From the NCBI GenBank assembly GCA_037045455.1, contig JBAOIN010000012.1, positions 434,001-498,000 of the forward strand: 64,000 bases of DNA. Reading direction: 5' to 3'. The notes beneath the pieces were generated by a model. That model did not search any database and was not told the origin of the DNA. It was given only the letters and a program-made list of their open reading frames with translations. This document shows, piece by piece, positions 1 through 8,679 of the stretch (position 1 is its first letter; every line of letters begins with the position of its first letter). A program made the position numbers and the translations under genes. This DNA is from JADKAV01 sp037045455. GTDB lineage: Bacteria; Actinomycetota; Actinomycetes; S36-B12; UBA10799.

Positions 1-242
1 ATGTGACCGCATTGTGCCCCGGCTTCACGCGCACCGAGTTCCACGAGCGGGCGGCCATGGATATCTCTGGTCCGGGCTGGATGTGGCTGGATGCCGAACG
101 GGTCGCACGGCAGGGAGTCAAGGACTGCGACAAGGGGACGGTCCTCAGCGTGCCCAGCAACCGCTACCAGGCGCTGTCGCTCGTGGCCCGCCACGCGCCT
201 CGCTCCCTGCTGCGGCAAGTGGCGAAAGGCAGGGAACGCTGA
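1..242 (+). CDS. Short-chain dehydrogenase/reductase, C-terminal fragment cut by the window edge
   Basis: The reading frame enters from the left edge and ends at TGA 240-242. The peptide begins ALCPGFTRTEF, matching the PGxxxT segment that follows the YxxxK catalytic motif in classical SDRs. About 60 residues follow, including VLSVPSNRYQAL, as in the SDR subfamily related to YdfG/COG0300. The Rossmann nucleotide-binding region and catalytic residues lie outside the window, so the substrate cannot be judged. Its stop overlaps the next start (TGATG), so the two genes are probably translationally coupled. Confidence 0.75.
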   Translation, partial: VTALCPGFTRTEFHERAAMDISGPGWMWLDAERVARQGVKDCDKGTVLSVPSNRYQALSLVARHAPRSLLRQVAKGRER

Positions 243-1253
243 TGCGGCTCGTGGTGCTGGGCGGGACCCGATTCGTTGGCAAAGCGATTTGTCAGGCGGC
301 CTATCGGCGCGGTTACGACGTGGTGGTGTTCAACCGCGGCAAGAGCGGCCCGCCGCCGCGGGGTGCGCTGGCCGTGCGTGGCGACCGGACCACCATTGCC
401 GACCTGCGGGCCCTGGCGCGCATGGTCGACGATCGGGGCGGCGCCGACATAGTGATCGACCCCGCCTGCTACGCGCCCTCGCACGCCCTGATGAGCGCGC
501 GCATCCTCAAGGACGTTGCGTCCAGTTATGCGGTGATCAGTACCATCACCGCGCACAAGGACTGGCCCTCGCAACCCGTCGATGCCGCGTCGCCGACGTA
601 CGACACGGCGATCACCGAAGGCCCGAACACGAACATGGCCCTCTACGGCCGGCTCAAGGCGGGCGTGGAGCGAGCGGTTGCCGCGATCTACGGCGAGATG
701 AACACGCTCGTGTTGCGGCCGGGGGTGGTGCTCGGACCTTTCGAGGATCTCGGCCGGCTGCCGGACTACTTGCGACGAGCGGCGCAGGGCGACTTCGTCA
801 TGGGTGGCGATTCGGCGCGGGCGTTCCAGTACGTCGATGTCCGCGACCTTGCCGAGTTCACATTGCTGTGCGCCGAGACCGGCCGCCCGGGCGCATTCGA
901 CGTGGTCACTGCCCGTGCCTCCCACACCTGGTGGAGATCTGGCGTCGGCGCTGACAGCGACAACGGGTGGCACGCCGGTCTTCGTGGATGATGAGCGCTT
1001 GCTGGCCGCTGGGGTGGAACCCTGGCGCGGCCTGCCCTTGTGGTTGCCCCAGGACTCCGAGCACGCGGCCGTCTTCGACGTCGACGGGGGCATGGCCCAG
1101 GATTCCGGCTTCGTCGCCCGACCGTTGCAACAGACCGTGGCCGACACTTGGAGCTGGCTGCAGGAGGAGGGTCCCGACTGGCAGCCGACCTCGAGGGCCG
1201 CGGTCACCGGCTTGGACCCGGATGTCGAGAAGGCGTTGCTGGCGCAGGTGTGA
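242..1253 (+). CDS. NAD-dependent epimerase/dehydratase family protein, frame broken once
   Basis: The start ATG 242 overlaps the preceding stop. The N-terminus MRLVVLGGTRFVGKAI is a GxxGxxG Rossmann motif for NAD(P), as in extended SDRs and isoflavone-reductase-like epimerases; YGRLKAGVER contains the YxxxK catalytic pair. The frame shifts once between about 920 and 940, from frame 2 to frame 3, and continues to TGA 1251-1253, giving a plausible protein of about 335 residues. The downstream part (TPVFVDDERLLAAGVEPWRG) fits the C-terminal substrate domain. The break is one net inserted base, like others in this window, so it is probably a sequence error. Substrate unknown. Confidence 0.65.
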
Positions 1254-1294
1254 GCCGGCTTCAACGGTGCACTTCCTGAAAACACCGCTGACAA

Positions 1295-1762
1295 TCACAC
1301 GCTCTGCGCACCCACCGCCCGCAGGTCGGCCGCGATGTCCTCGCCCGGCAGCACGTCCCACCCGCGCAGTTCAGCCATCGACGACTCGCGGGTGCCGATG
1401 TAGGTCACGGGTGCATCGGGCCAGTCCTGGACGCCCGGTTTGGGAAGCTCAGCCTCCACCAACGCGTATCCGGCGACCCGGCGCCGCGATGCGCGCTGGG
1501 CGAAACCGAGAGCACTGAGCATGCGGCCGGAACCCCCGTGGGCGACGAGCAGCACAGGCGGCCGGCCCTCGTCGCGGGCCAGTTCCATCGCACAGTGCGC
1601 GACCCACAGTCCTGCGAGGTCGAGTTCGTTGTCGGCCCCTGGCGGACAGTCACTGACAAGGCGCACATCGAAGTTGTACGCCGCGACCTCCGCGGCGATC
1701 TCGCGCCAGGACCACTGCTCGCCGGGTAAGCCGGGCAGCAGTGCGATCACGAGGTCGGGCAC
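1295..1762 (-). CDS. Alpha/beta-hydrolase-like protein lacking an obvious nucleophile
   Basis: About 155 residues, read from GTG 1762 (VPDLVIALLPGLPG); GTG 1753 is an alternative. The order (LLPG near the N-terminus, then LLVAHGGSGRML, then RRRVAGYALVEAELP) follows small alpha/beta hydrolases whose elbow normally reads GHSGAG. Here the elbow is AHGGSG, so the usual Ser is Gly, and no late catalytic His is evident. It lies 58 bp downstream of pyrE on the same strand and could be cotranscribed. It may be a non-catalytic member or may use a shifted Ser; the function is not assigned. Confidence 0.5.
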   Translation of the reverse strand: MPDLVIALLPGLPGEQWSWREIAAEVAAYNFDVRLVSDCPPGADNELDLAGLWVAHCAMELARDEGRPPVLLVAHGGSGRMLSALGFAQRASRRRVAGYALVEAELPKPGVQDWPDAPVTYIGTRESSMAELRGWDVLPGEDIAADLRAVGAQSV

Positions 1763-1820
1763 GCTCCTATGGTGTTCGCTCGCTGCCCTCGCGGGAAGCA
1801 GACGCGCCGGTTGGCTGTTA

Positions 1821-2348
1821 TCAGGTGAGCCCCAAATCCCGCAAACTGAATGCCGCCCGATACTCCAGTCCGGCTTTGCGTACGGCATCACCAGCGCCGC
1901 GGTCGACGATAACCGCCACCGCCTCGACGTGGGCGCCGGCCTCGCGCAGCGCATCGACAGCGGTGAGCACGCTGCCCCCGGTCGTCGAGGTGTCCTCCAC
2001 CGCCAGCACTCTGCGGCCAGCCACATCCGGGCCTTCGATGCGGCGCTGAAGACCGTGCGCCTTGCCCTTCTTGCGCACCACGAAGGCGTCGAGCGGACGC
2101 CCGTGCGCGTGCATCATGGCAGTCGCCACCGGATCGGCTCCGAGCGTGAGACCTCCAACAGCGTCGTAATGCAGGTCGGCGGTGAGTTCCCGCATGACCG
2201 CTCCGATCAGGGGGGCGGCCTCGTGATCGAGGGTGACCCGGCGCAGGTCGATGTAGTAGTCGGCCTCTTGGCCACTGGACAGGGTCACCTTGCCGTGGAC
2301 GACCGCCTTGTCCTTGATCTGCTGAATCAACTGGTCCCGGTTGCTCAC
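1821..2348 (-). CDS. pyrE: Orotate phosphoribosyltransferase
   Basis: 175 residues, the normal length for PyrE. It joins orotate to PRPP to make OMP in pyrimidine synthesis. The 13-residue PRPP signature is seen in VLAVEDTSTTGGSV, and the N-terminal VTLSSGQEADYYIDLRRVTL is the family's substrate region. The GTG start at 2348 is set by a -10 box (TAGGGT on the minus strand) ending six bases upstream, so the mRNA is probably leaderless. It is divergent from dedA. Confidence 0.95.
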   Translation of the reverse strand: MSNRDQLIQQIKDKAVVHGKVTLSSGQEADYYIDLRRVTLDHEAAPLIGAVMRELTADLHYDAVGGLTLGADPVATAMMHAHGRPLDAFVVRKKGKAHGLQRRIEGPDVAGRRVLAVEDTSTTGGSVLTAVDALREAGAHVEAVAVIVDRGAGDAVRKAGLEYRAAFSLRDLGLT

Positions 2349-2354
2349 GGGTTC

Positions 2355-2360
2355 ACCCTA
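2355..2360 (-). promoter_or_regulatory. -10 box of pyrE (leaderless)
   Basis: TAGGGT on the minus strand, six bases before the GTG start. This spacing is repeated at many genes in the window. Confidence 0.55.
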
Positions 2361-2413
2361 GACCCGCGGTGATCACCCGGGTGCCGGAATCGAGAGGCCC
2401 GCTTGCGCACAGG

Positions 2414-2419
2414 TACCGT
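2414..2419 (+). promoter_or_regulatory. -10 box of dedA (leaderless)
   Basis: TACCGT six bases before ATG 2426. It supports this start over the upstream ATG of the same open frame at 2369. Confidence 0.5.
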
Positions 2420-2425
2420 CGATGC

Positions 2426-3067
2426 ATGGACACAGTGGCGCTACTCGACGCGCTCAACCCGGAGAACATCCTGACCTGGTTGGGCCCAGCGGCGCTGATC
2501 GGCGTGATGTTCATCATCTTCGCTGAGTGCGGCCTATTGATCGGTTTCTTCCTGCCCGGCGATTCGCTGCTGTTCATCACCGGCCTTTTCGTCGCGCAGG
2601 GATTCATCACCACGCCGATCTGGGTGGTGATGATCCTGCTGTCCGTGGCGGCTGTCGTCGGAAACGCGGTGGGTTACTGGATCGGGTACAAGGCGGGACC
2701 GAAGTTGTTCAACAAGCCCGACTCCAGGCTGTTCCGCAAGGAGTACGTGGACAAGACCCACCAGTTCTTCGAGCGCTATGGGCCTCGTGCGGTCGTGCTC
2801 GCGCGGTTCGTCCCCATAGTGCGGACGTTCATCACTGCGATGGCCGGCGTAGGCCGGATGGATTTCCGGATCTACATGACCTACTCCGCCATCGGTGGGG
2901 TGTTGTGGGCCGCCGGCGTGACCTACCTGGGGTACCTGCTCGGCAACGTCCCGTTCGTGAAGAACAACATCGAACTCATCCTGATCTCCGTGGTGGCGAT
3001 CAGCGTGATCCCAATCGTGATCGAGTATGTGCGGCACCGGCGGGAGACCGCCGCAGAAACAGGCTGA
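2426..3067 (+). CDS. DedA/SNARE-associated family membrane protein
   Basis: 213 residues with several hydrophobic segments. The family motifs are visible: FAECGLLIGFFLPGDSLLF near residue 35, and the ERYGPRAVVLARFVPIVRTF segment with its conserved Arg residues and an F-P-x-x-R core. DedA proteins are thought to move phospholipids or support membrane homeostasis; the direct substrate here is unknown. The start ATG 2426 is chosen because of the -10 box just upstream. It is convergent with the downstream methyltransferase, with two palindromic elements between them. Confidence 0.9.
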   Translation: MDTVALLDALNPENILTWLGPAALIGVMFIIFAECGLLIGFFLPGDSLLFITGLFVAQGFITTPIWVVMILLSVAAVVGNAVGYWIGYKAGPKLFNKPDSRLFRKEYVDKTHQFFERYGPRAVVLARFVPIVRTFITAMAGVGRMDFRIYMTYSAIGGVLWAAGVTYLGYLLGNVPFVKNNIELILISVVAISVIPIVIEYVRHRRETAAETG

Positions 3068-3098
3068 TCGACAACGACGCCCTCCTGCTGGCTCCCCG

Positions 3099-3165
3099 TT
3101 CCAGACGGTTTACTCACTTCTGTACGCCCCGAAACCGTCTGGGACTGAGTAACTCGTTCAGAACG
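3099..3165. repeat. Four-box palindromic element, copy 1 (degenerate)
   Basis: A diverged copy of the element at 3211-3277. The left boxes are TTCCAGACG (3099) and TTCTGTACG (3118), 19 bp apart; the right side ends in CAGAACG (3159). It also contains a perfect 11-bp inverted repeat (3101-3111 with 3132-3142) interleaved with TTACTCA/TGAGTAA (3110-3116, 3146-3152), which would allow a pseudoknot-like fold. Confidence 0.5.
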
Positions 3166-3210
3166 CTTGCCGCGGCTGGCTGCAACGCCACCGCGCCCGC
3201 CGCCTTCCCG

Positions 3211-3277
3211 TTCTAGCCCGTTTGCTCACTTCTGGACGCTTCGGAATGGGCCAGAAGTGAGCAAACCGGCTAGAACG
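3211..3277. repeat. Four-box palindromic element, copy 2 (TTCTRG boxes)
   Basis: 25-bp arms at 3211-3235 and 3251-3275 match at 24 of 25 positions, with a 15-nt loop. Each arm holds two copies of a short box exactly 19 bp apart: TTCTAG 3211 and TTCTGG 3230, then CCAGAA 3251 and CTAGAA 3270. It lies between convergent genes and includes the stop codon of the methyltransferase. It could act as a terminator, although there is no T-run. Confidence 0.75.
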
Positions 3278-3860
3278 CAGGCTTCCCGGCATGCTGCAGC
3301 GCCCACGCATACATCGCGATCGCGGCCGCGGCGCCGGCGTTGATCGAGCGTGTGGACCCGTACTGCGTGATGTGCAGGACCTGCTCGCAGATCGCCACCG
3401 ACTCCGGCGAGAGCCCTGGCCCCTCCTGACCGAACAGCAGGACGCATTCACGCGGCAGCGTCGCACCTTCCAGCGGAACCGAACCCGCGATGTTGTCGAT
3501 CCCCAGTACCGGCAGTCCCAACGCGAGCAGGTCCTCGGGCCGCTCGTGGTGCTCGACGTGCTGGTAGCGATCCGTCACCATGGCCCCGCGCCGGTTCCAG
3601 CGCCGACGGCCCACAATGTGCACTGCCGCGACGTTGAACGCGTTCGCGGTGCGCACGACCGACCCGATGTTGAAGTCGTGCTGGAAGTTCTCGATCGCGA
3701 TGTGCAGCGGATGCCGGGTCTTGTCCAGCTCGGCAACGATGGCCTCCCGGCGCCAGTAGCGGAACCGGTCCTCGACGTTGCGGGTATCGCCGTGCTCGAG
3801 CAGTTCCGGGTCGAGCCGGTCATCCTCGGGCCACGGCTGCGGGTGCGGGCCGACGGTCAC
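3270..3860 (-). CDS. SpoU/TrmH-type RNA 2'-O-methyltransferase
   Basis: 196 residues with the three SPOUT motifs. Motif 1 is the ENFQHDFNIGSVVRTANAF segment, motif 2 is LLFGQEGPGLS, and motif 3 is YGSTRSINAGAAAAIAMY, which form the knotted SAM site. It probably methylates a tRNA or rRNA ribose; the target cannot be read from sequence. The GTG start at 3860 has TAGGCT (3868-3873, minus strand) seven bases upstream. The stop TAG lies inside the right arm of the palindrome at 3211-3277. Confidence 0.9.
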   Translation of the reverse strand: MTVGPHPQPWPEDDRLDPELLEHGDTRNVEDRFRYWRREAIVAELDKTRHPLHIAIENFQHDFNIGSVVRTANAFNVAAVHIVGRRRWNRRGAMVTDRYQHVEHHERPEDLLALGLPVLGIDNIAGSVPLEGATLPRECVLLFGQEGPGLSPESVAICEQVLHITQYGSTRSINAGAAAAIAMYAWALQHAGKPAF

Positions 3861-3885
3861 GGGGGCAAGCCTAGGGACGGCTCGC

Positions 3886-3891
3886 TACCCT
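3886..3891 (+). promoter_or_regulatory. -10 box of fba (leaderless)
   Basis: TACCCT ends six bases before ATG 3898; no Shine-Dalgarno sequence is present. Confidence 0.5.
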
Positions 3892-3897
3892 TGAGTC

Positions 3898-4920
3898 ATG
3901 CCTATTGCGACTCCTGAGGTTTATGCCGAAATGCTCGACCGTGCCAAGGCCGGTCAGTTCGCCTACCCGGCGATCAACGTCACGTCCTCCCAGAGCGTCA
4001 TCGCCGCTCTGCGCGGGTTCGCCGAGGCCGAGAGCGACGGCATCATCCAGTTCTCCTGGGGTGGCGCTGAGTTCGCGTCCGGCCAGTACGTCAAGGACAT
4101 GGTCACCGGGGCCGTTGCGCTGGCCGAGTTCGCCAACGTCGTCGCTGAGAAGTACCCCGTCAACGTTGCGCTGCACACCGACCACTGCCCGCTACAGAAG
4201 CTCGACGGCTTCATGCGCCCGCTGGTCGACATCTCCATCGAGCGGGTCAAGGCCGGCAAGCTGCCGCTGTTCCAGTCCCACATGTGGGACGGTTCGGCCA
4301 TCCCGCTGGGCGAGAACCTCGACATCGCCGAGGAGATGCTCGACAAGTGCCACCAGGCCAACATCATCATGGAGCTCGAGATCGGCGTCGTCGGTGGTGA
4401 AGAGGACGGCATCGAGGCCAAGCACGACGCGAAGCTGTTCAGCACCCCCGAGGACGGCCTGGCCACCGCGGAGAAGCTGGGCCTCGGCGAGCGCGGCCGG
4501 TACATGGTCGCCGCGACGTTCGGCAACGTGCACGGCGTCTACAAGCCCGGCAACGTGGTGCTGACCCCGAGCATTCTCAAGCAGATCCAGGACGCCGTCG
4601 GCGCGAAGTACGGCGTGGACAAGCCCTTCGACCTGGTCTTCCACGGTGGTTCCGGCTCGCTGCTCACCGAGATCCGCGAGGCGCTGGACTACGGCGTGGT
4701 GAAGATGAACGTCGACACCGACACCCAGTACGCGTTCACCCGCCCGGTGGCCGACTGGATGTTCAAGAACTACGACGGCGTGCTGAAGATCGACGGCGAG
4801 GTCGGCAACAAGAAGCAGTACGACCCGCGTGCCTACGGCAAGGCCGCCGAGGCTGGCATGGCCGCTCGCGTCGTGGAGGCCTGCAACGACCTGCGCAGCG
4901 CCGGCACGAAGATGAGCTGA
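3898..4920 (+). CDS. fba: Class II fructose-bisphosphate aldolase
   Basis: 340 residues, full length for the actinobacterial zinc-dependent aldolase that interconverts fructose-1,6-bisphosphate with DHAP and glyceraldehyde-3-phosphate. Metal-binding features are visible: ALHTDHCP near residue 85, FQSHMWDGSAIPLGENL, ELEIGVVGGEEDG with acidic ligands, AATFGNVHGVYKPGN and VFHGGSGS near residue 255. It stands alone and is divergent from the RNA methyltransferase; both have leaderless-type promoters. Confidence 0.96.
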   Translation: MPIATPEVYAEMLDRAKAGQFAYPAINVTSSQSVIAALRGFAEAESDGIIQFSWGGAEFASGQYVKDMVTGAVALAEFANVVAEKYPVNVALHTDHCPLQKLDGFMRPLVDISIERVKAGKLPLFQSHMWDGSAIPLGENLDIAEEMLDKCHQANIIMELEIGVVGGEEDGIEAKHDAKLFSTPEDGLATAEKLGLGERGRYMVAATFGNVHGVYKPGNVVLTPSILKQIQDAVGAKYGVDKPFDLVFHGGSGSLLTEIREALDYGVVKMNVDTDTQYAFTRPVADWMFKNYDGVLKIDGEVGNKKQYDPRAYGKAAEAGMAARVVEACNDLRSAGTKMS

Positions 4921-5029
4921 CCCTTCGCTGCCCGGGTCTGACCCATTTCGGTGGATGCTGTGGGCGCTGCGCGCGGCTGAGCCACCCAAACCGTGCTTTC
5001 GGTAGGAGCACGCGTGAAAGGATGACGTC

Positions 5030-5434
5030 ATGGACGTTCTCACCGATGCGCAGTGCTGGGACTTGCTGGGGGCCAACCAGATCGGGCGGCTCGCGACGGT
5101 GGTCGGGGGCGGCGTGGACATCTTCCCCGTGAACTACCTCGTCCACGAGGGTCAGATCCTGTTCAAGACCGCCGAGGGCAGCAAGCTCGCGGGGGTCATG
5201 GCTCACCATGAGGTCGCGTTCGAGATCGACGGGTACAACCCAGACACCAACGAGGCCTGGTCGGTCGTGATGTCGGGTCTGGCCCGGGTGCTGAGTCACG
5301 ACGAGGAGCTCGACGCCGTGGAGCACCTGCCCCTGTTCCCCTGGAACCTGGAACCCAAAAACAGGTACGTGGCGATCGATCCGACGGGTGTGAGCGGACG
5401 GCGGTTCATCGCCGAAGGCCGGCACGCGGACTAA
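5030..5434 (+). CDS. Pyridoxamine 5'-phosphate oxidase-like flavin/F420-binding protein
   Basis: 134 residues. The pattern MDVLTDAQCWDLLGANQIGRLATV, then VFPVNYLVHEGQILFKTAEGSKL, is typical of the small split-barrel PNPOx-like family that binds FMN or F420 and acts as a reductase or cofactor-binding protein. The ATG 5030 start has the purine-rich GAAAGGA seven to eight bases upstream. It is not a classical PdxH, because the C-terminal substrate motif is absent. The real substrate is unknown. Confidence 0.8.
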   Translation: MDVLTDAQCWDLLGANQIGRLATVVGGGVDIFPVNYLVHEGQILFKTAEGSKLAGVMAHHEVAFEIDGYNPDTNEAWSVVMSGLARVLSHDEELDAVEHLPLFPWNLEPKNRYVAIDPTGVSGRRFIAEGRHAD

Positions 5435-5636
5435 GCGCCGCCACTGAGAAATTACGTCTCGGCTGCAACGCGCGTGAGCGCGGAAGTGCCTAGGACCATA
5501 GCGCTGCGATGACCGACGGATGTGCGGCTTGCAGTTCACGCCTTGGGAACAGCATTCCCAAACCTCGCCGGTTGGCGGCCATCCGGCCTCGACCACCCGG
5601 CGCGGGTGAGGCCATCAGGGCCTCGACAGTGGTTGA
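5435..5636. other. Intergenic stretch without a recognised gene
   Basis: About 200 bases between the oxidase-like gene and the SulP gene. No convincing ORF, terminator or known RNA motif was seen. Confidence 0.5.
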
Positions 5637-7322
5637 ATGCCGTGCGTGAAGATCATCCCCGCCACATTGCGCGGATACCAGAAGCAGTGGCTGCGGACTG
5701 ACGTCGTGGCCGGCGTGACGCTGGCAGCAGTGGCCATTCCGGAGACCATGGGTTACACCTCTATCGCGCAGACCCCGATCGTCACCGGCCTCTACACCGT
5801 GATCTTCCCGACGCTGCTCTTCGCGCTACTCGGATCGTCCCGGCTGCTCGTCGTCGGGGCCGATTCCGCGACCGCTGCGATCCTGGCCGCCGGCCTGGCG
5901 GGGATCGCCGTCACCGGCCTCACGCCCTACTCCAACCTGTGGCTGGCCTACACCTCCTTCATCGCCCTGATCTGCGGCGGGATGCTGCTCATCGCACGCC
6001 TCGCCCGACTGGGCTTCCTCGGCGACTTTCTCAGCGCGTCGGTGCTGGTCGGCTTCCTCACCGGTGTCGGTGTGCAGGTCTTCACGGGACAGCTCCCGGA
6101 CATGCTCGGAATCCCGAAGGGCAGCGGCCGCTGGTTCTCCCAGCAGTTGCATCTGCTGACGAACCTCGGTTCGATCCAGTGGCTGACTTTCGCCTTCGCA
6201 ATCGGGACTCTGGCGATCATCCTGGGCTTCAAGAAGTTCCTGCCGGCTGTTCCAGGCGCGATCATCGCCGTCGTGCTGTCGATCATCGTGTCGGCGGCGA
6301 TCGACGCGTCGTCCAAAGGTGTCGCCGTCGTAGGCACGGTGCAGGGCGGCTTTCCCCCGCTGGGCCTGCCGCAGGGCATCGAGTGGTCAACGCTGGGCGA
6401 CTGCATCGCGGTGGCCTTCTCCTGCTTCATCCTGATCATCGCGCAGAGTGCAGCGACGTCCCGCAGTTTCGCCATGCGCCACGGTCAGAAGGTCGACGTG
6501 AACCGCGACATCGTCGGTCTGTCGGGTGCTAACTTCGCCGCCGGGCTGTCCGGCACGTTCGTCGTGAACGGAAGCCCCACCAAGACCCAGATCCTCGACG
6601 AGCTCAAAGGCCGCACGCAGGTCGCGAACATCACCATGTCCGCTGTCGTGCTCGTGGTGGTGCTGTTCCTGACCGGTCTGCTGGCCGACATGCCCAAGGC
6701 AGTGCTCGGTGCCATCGTCTTCTTGATCGGTGTCGACCTCGTGGACGTGACCGGACTCAAGCGGATCTGGAAGGAGCGGCCGGGCGAGGCGATCATCGCC
6801 CTGATCACCGCGGTCGTCGTCTGTGCGATCGGTGTCGAGGAGGGCATCATCCTGGCGATCGTGATGAGCATCATTTGGCTCATCCAGCGGCAGTACCGGC
6901 CGGGGGCGTTTGTGGTGAAGGCGCAAGGCGACCAGGCCCAGTTCACCAGCGCTGAGCCGGGCGCACAGACGATGCCCGGCCTGATCGTCTTCCGGTACGA
7001 CGCGGAGTTGTTCTACGCCAATGCCAACCGGTTCGTCGATGCGGTCGAGGGGGTCTTCAGCGCCGCTCCGACGCCCGTCCGCTGGTTGGTGCTGGACTGC
7101 TCCAGCGTCACCGACATCGACTACTCGGCGGCCATCAGTGTCAAGGGCCTCATCGACTACGTGCATGCCCACGACGCCCACTTCGGCATCATGGCGGCCG
7201 ATCCGGCTCTGCTGAAGACGATGGACACGCTAGGGCTGACCGAGGACTTCACCCACGACCGGATCTTCGACGATTTCGACGACGTGATTGCGGGCTACCG
7301 CGAAGACACCGCGAAGACCTGA
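5637..7322 (+). CDS. SulP-family anion transporter with STAS domain
   Basis: 561 residues. The N-terminal part has about 10-12 hydrophobic segments and the SulP/SLC26 signature region near residue 20-70 (DVVAGVTLAAVAIPETMGYTSIA). A C-terminal STAS domain (about residues 440-550, FRYDAELFYANANRF, LVLDCSSVTDIDYSA) follows. The family carries sulfate, bicarbonate or dicarboxylates; nothing nearby fixes the substrate. ATG 5637 is used, with GTG 5646 an alternative. purA follows 43 bp later. Confidence 0.92.
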   Translation: MPCVKIIPATLRGYQKQWLRTDVVAGVTLAAVAIPETMGYTSIAQTPIVTGLYTVIFPTLLFALLGSSRLLVVGADSATAAILAAGLAGIAVTGLTPYSNLWLAYTSFIALICGGMLLIARLARLGFLGDFLSASVLVGFLTGVGVQVFTGQLPDMLGIPKGSGRWFSQQLHLLTNLGSIQWLTFAFAIGTLAIILGFKKFLPAVPGAIIAVVLSIIVSAAIDASSKGVAVVGTVQGGFPPLGLPQGIEWSTLGDCIAVAFSCFILIIAQSAATSRSFAMRHGQKVDVNRDIVGLSGANFAAGLSGTFVVNGSPTKTQILDELKGRTQVANITMSAVVLVVVLFLTGLLADMPKAVLGAIVFLIGVDLVDVTGLKRIWKERPGEAIIALITAVVVCAIGVEEGIILAIVMSIIWLIQRQYRPGAFVVKAQGDQAQFTSAEPGAQTMPGLIVFRYDAELFYANANRFVDAVEGVFSAAPTPVRWLVLDCSSVTDIDYSAAISVKGLIDYVHAHDAHFGIMAADPALLKTMDTLGLTEDFTHDRIFDDFDDVIAGYREDTAKT

Positions 7323-7365
7323 GGTGCGGTAGGTTGCAACGGTCATCACACGGGAGGGGTTTGGC

Positions 7366-8652
7366 ATGCCTGCAATAGTGCTCGTGGGCGCCCAATGGGG
7401 GGATGAGGGGAAGGGCAAGGCCACTGACATCCTCGGGGAACGCGTCGACTATGTCGTCCGTTACCAGGGCGGTAACAACGCCGGTCACACCGTCGTGATC
7501 GGTGACGAGAAGTACGCACTGCATCTGCTCCCCTCGGGCATCCTGACTCCGTCCTGCACCCCGGTGATCGCCAACGGTGTGGTCATTGACCCTGCCGTGC
7601 TGACGCGCGAGATGCAAGGTCTGCAGGAGCGCGGCATCGACACCGAAAAGCTGGTGATCAGTTCCAACGCCCACATCATCGCCCCGTACCACGTCGAACT
7701 CGACAAGGTCACCGAGCGCTTCGCTGGCAAGAAGAAGATCGGCACCACGGGTCGGGGAATCGGTCCCACCTACATGGACAAGGTCGCCCGGATCGGTATT
7801 CGGGTGCAGGACCTGCTGGACCCCGACGGTCTTCGGGACAAGGTGGCCGGCGCGCTGGAGAACCGCAACCAGGTGCTGAACAAGATCTTCAACCGGCGCC
7901 CGCTGGACGTGGACCTCGTGTGTGAGGAGTTGCTTTCCTACGCGCCCCTGTTCGGAAAGCATGTGGTGGATACGGGGCTGCTGCTCAACACTGCCCTCGA
8001 CGAGGGCAAGTACATCCTGCTGGAGGGCTCGCAGGGAACACTGCTCGACGTCGACCACGGCACCTACCCGTTCGTGACGTCGTCGAACCCGACCGCGGGC
8101 GGTGCCTGCGCGGGCAGCGGCATCGGGCCGACCCGGATCTCCCGAGTGCTGGGGATCTTGAAGGCCTACACGACCCGCGTCGGTGCCGGGCCGTTCCCCA
8201 CCGAGCTGTTCGACGCCGATGGCGAGCGGCTGCGTTCGGTCGGCGGCGAGGTCGGGGTCACCACTGGGCGCGACCGGCGCTGCGGATGGTTCGACGGTCC
8301 GATCGCGCGTAACGCCAGCCGGATCAACGGCCTGACGGACATCTTCCTGACCAAGCTGGACGTGCTGACGGGATTCGAACAGATCCCGGTGTGTGTGGCC
8401 TACGAGGTCGATGGGCAGCGCTTCGACGACATCCCGATGAACCAGCGCGACTTCGCAGCCGCCACTCCTGTGTACGAGTACCTGCCGGGTTGGACCGAGG
8501 ACATCAGCGGCGCGCGGGAGTTGTCGGACCTGCCAGCCAACGCGCGCAGTTACGTGGAGTTCCTCGAGGAACAGGCGCAGTGCCGGATCTCGGCGATCGG
8601 GGTCGGCCAGGACCGCGCAGAGACGATCGCGATCCACGACCTGGTCGATTGA
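7366..8652 (+). CDS. purA: Adenylosuccinate synthetase
   Basis: 428 residues, normal length. It uses GTP to join IMP and aspartate in AMP synthesis. The N-terminal GAQWGDEGKGK is the GTP-binding P-loop with catalytic Asp; NNAGHTVV, GTTGRGIGPTY and the C-terminal GVGQDRAETI segment are all family motifs. A GGAGGGG Shine-Dalgarno sequence lies before ATG 7366. The frame is intact, unlike purD and purB downstream. Confidence 0.97.
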   Translation: MPAIVLVGAQWGDEGKGKATDILGERVDYVVRYQGGNNAGHTVVIGDEKYALHLLPSGILTPSCTPVIANGVVIDPAVLTREMQGLQERGIDTEKLVISSNAHIIAPYHVELDKVTERFAGKKKIGTTGRGIGPTYMDKVARIGIRVQDLLDPDGLRDKVAGALENRNQVLNKIFNRRPLDVDLVCEELLSYAPLFGKHVVDTGLLLNTALDEGKYILLEGSQGTLLDVDHGTYPFVTSSNPTAGGACAGSGIGPTRISRVLGILKAYTTRVGAGPFPTELFDADGERLRSVGGEVGVTTGRDRRCGWFDGPIARNASRINGLTDIFLTKLDVLTGFEQIPVCVAYEVDGQRFDDIPMNQRDFAAATPVYEYLPGWTEDISGARELSDLPANARSYVEFLEEQAQCRISAIGVGQDRAETIAIHDLVD

Positions 8653-8679
8653 GTGTCGTCAGCGCCGAGGAAGAAATGC

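Noticed and set aside
2535..3036. A minus-strand ORF across dedA
   Set aside because: It is a high-GC shadow of a clear membrane protein gene.
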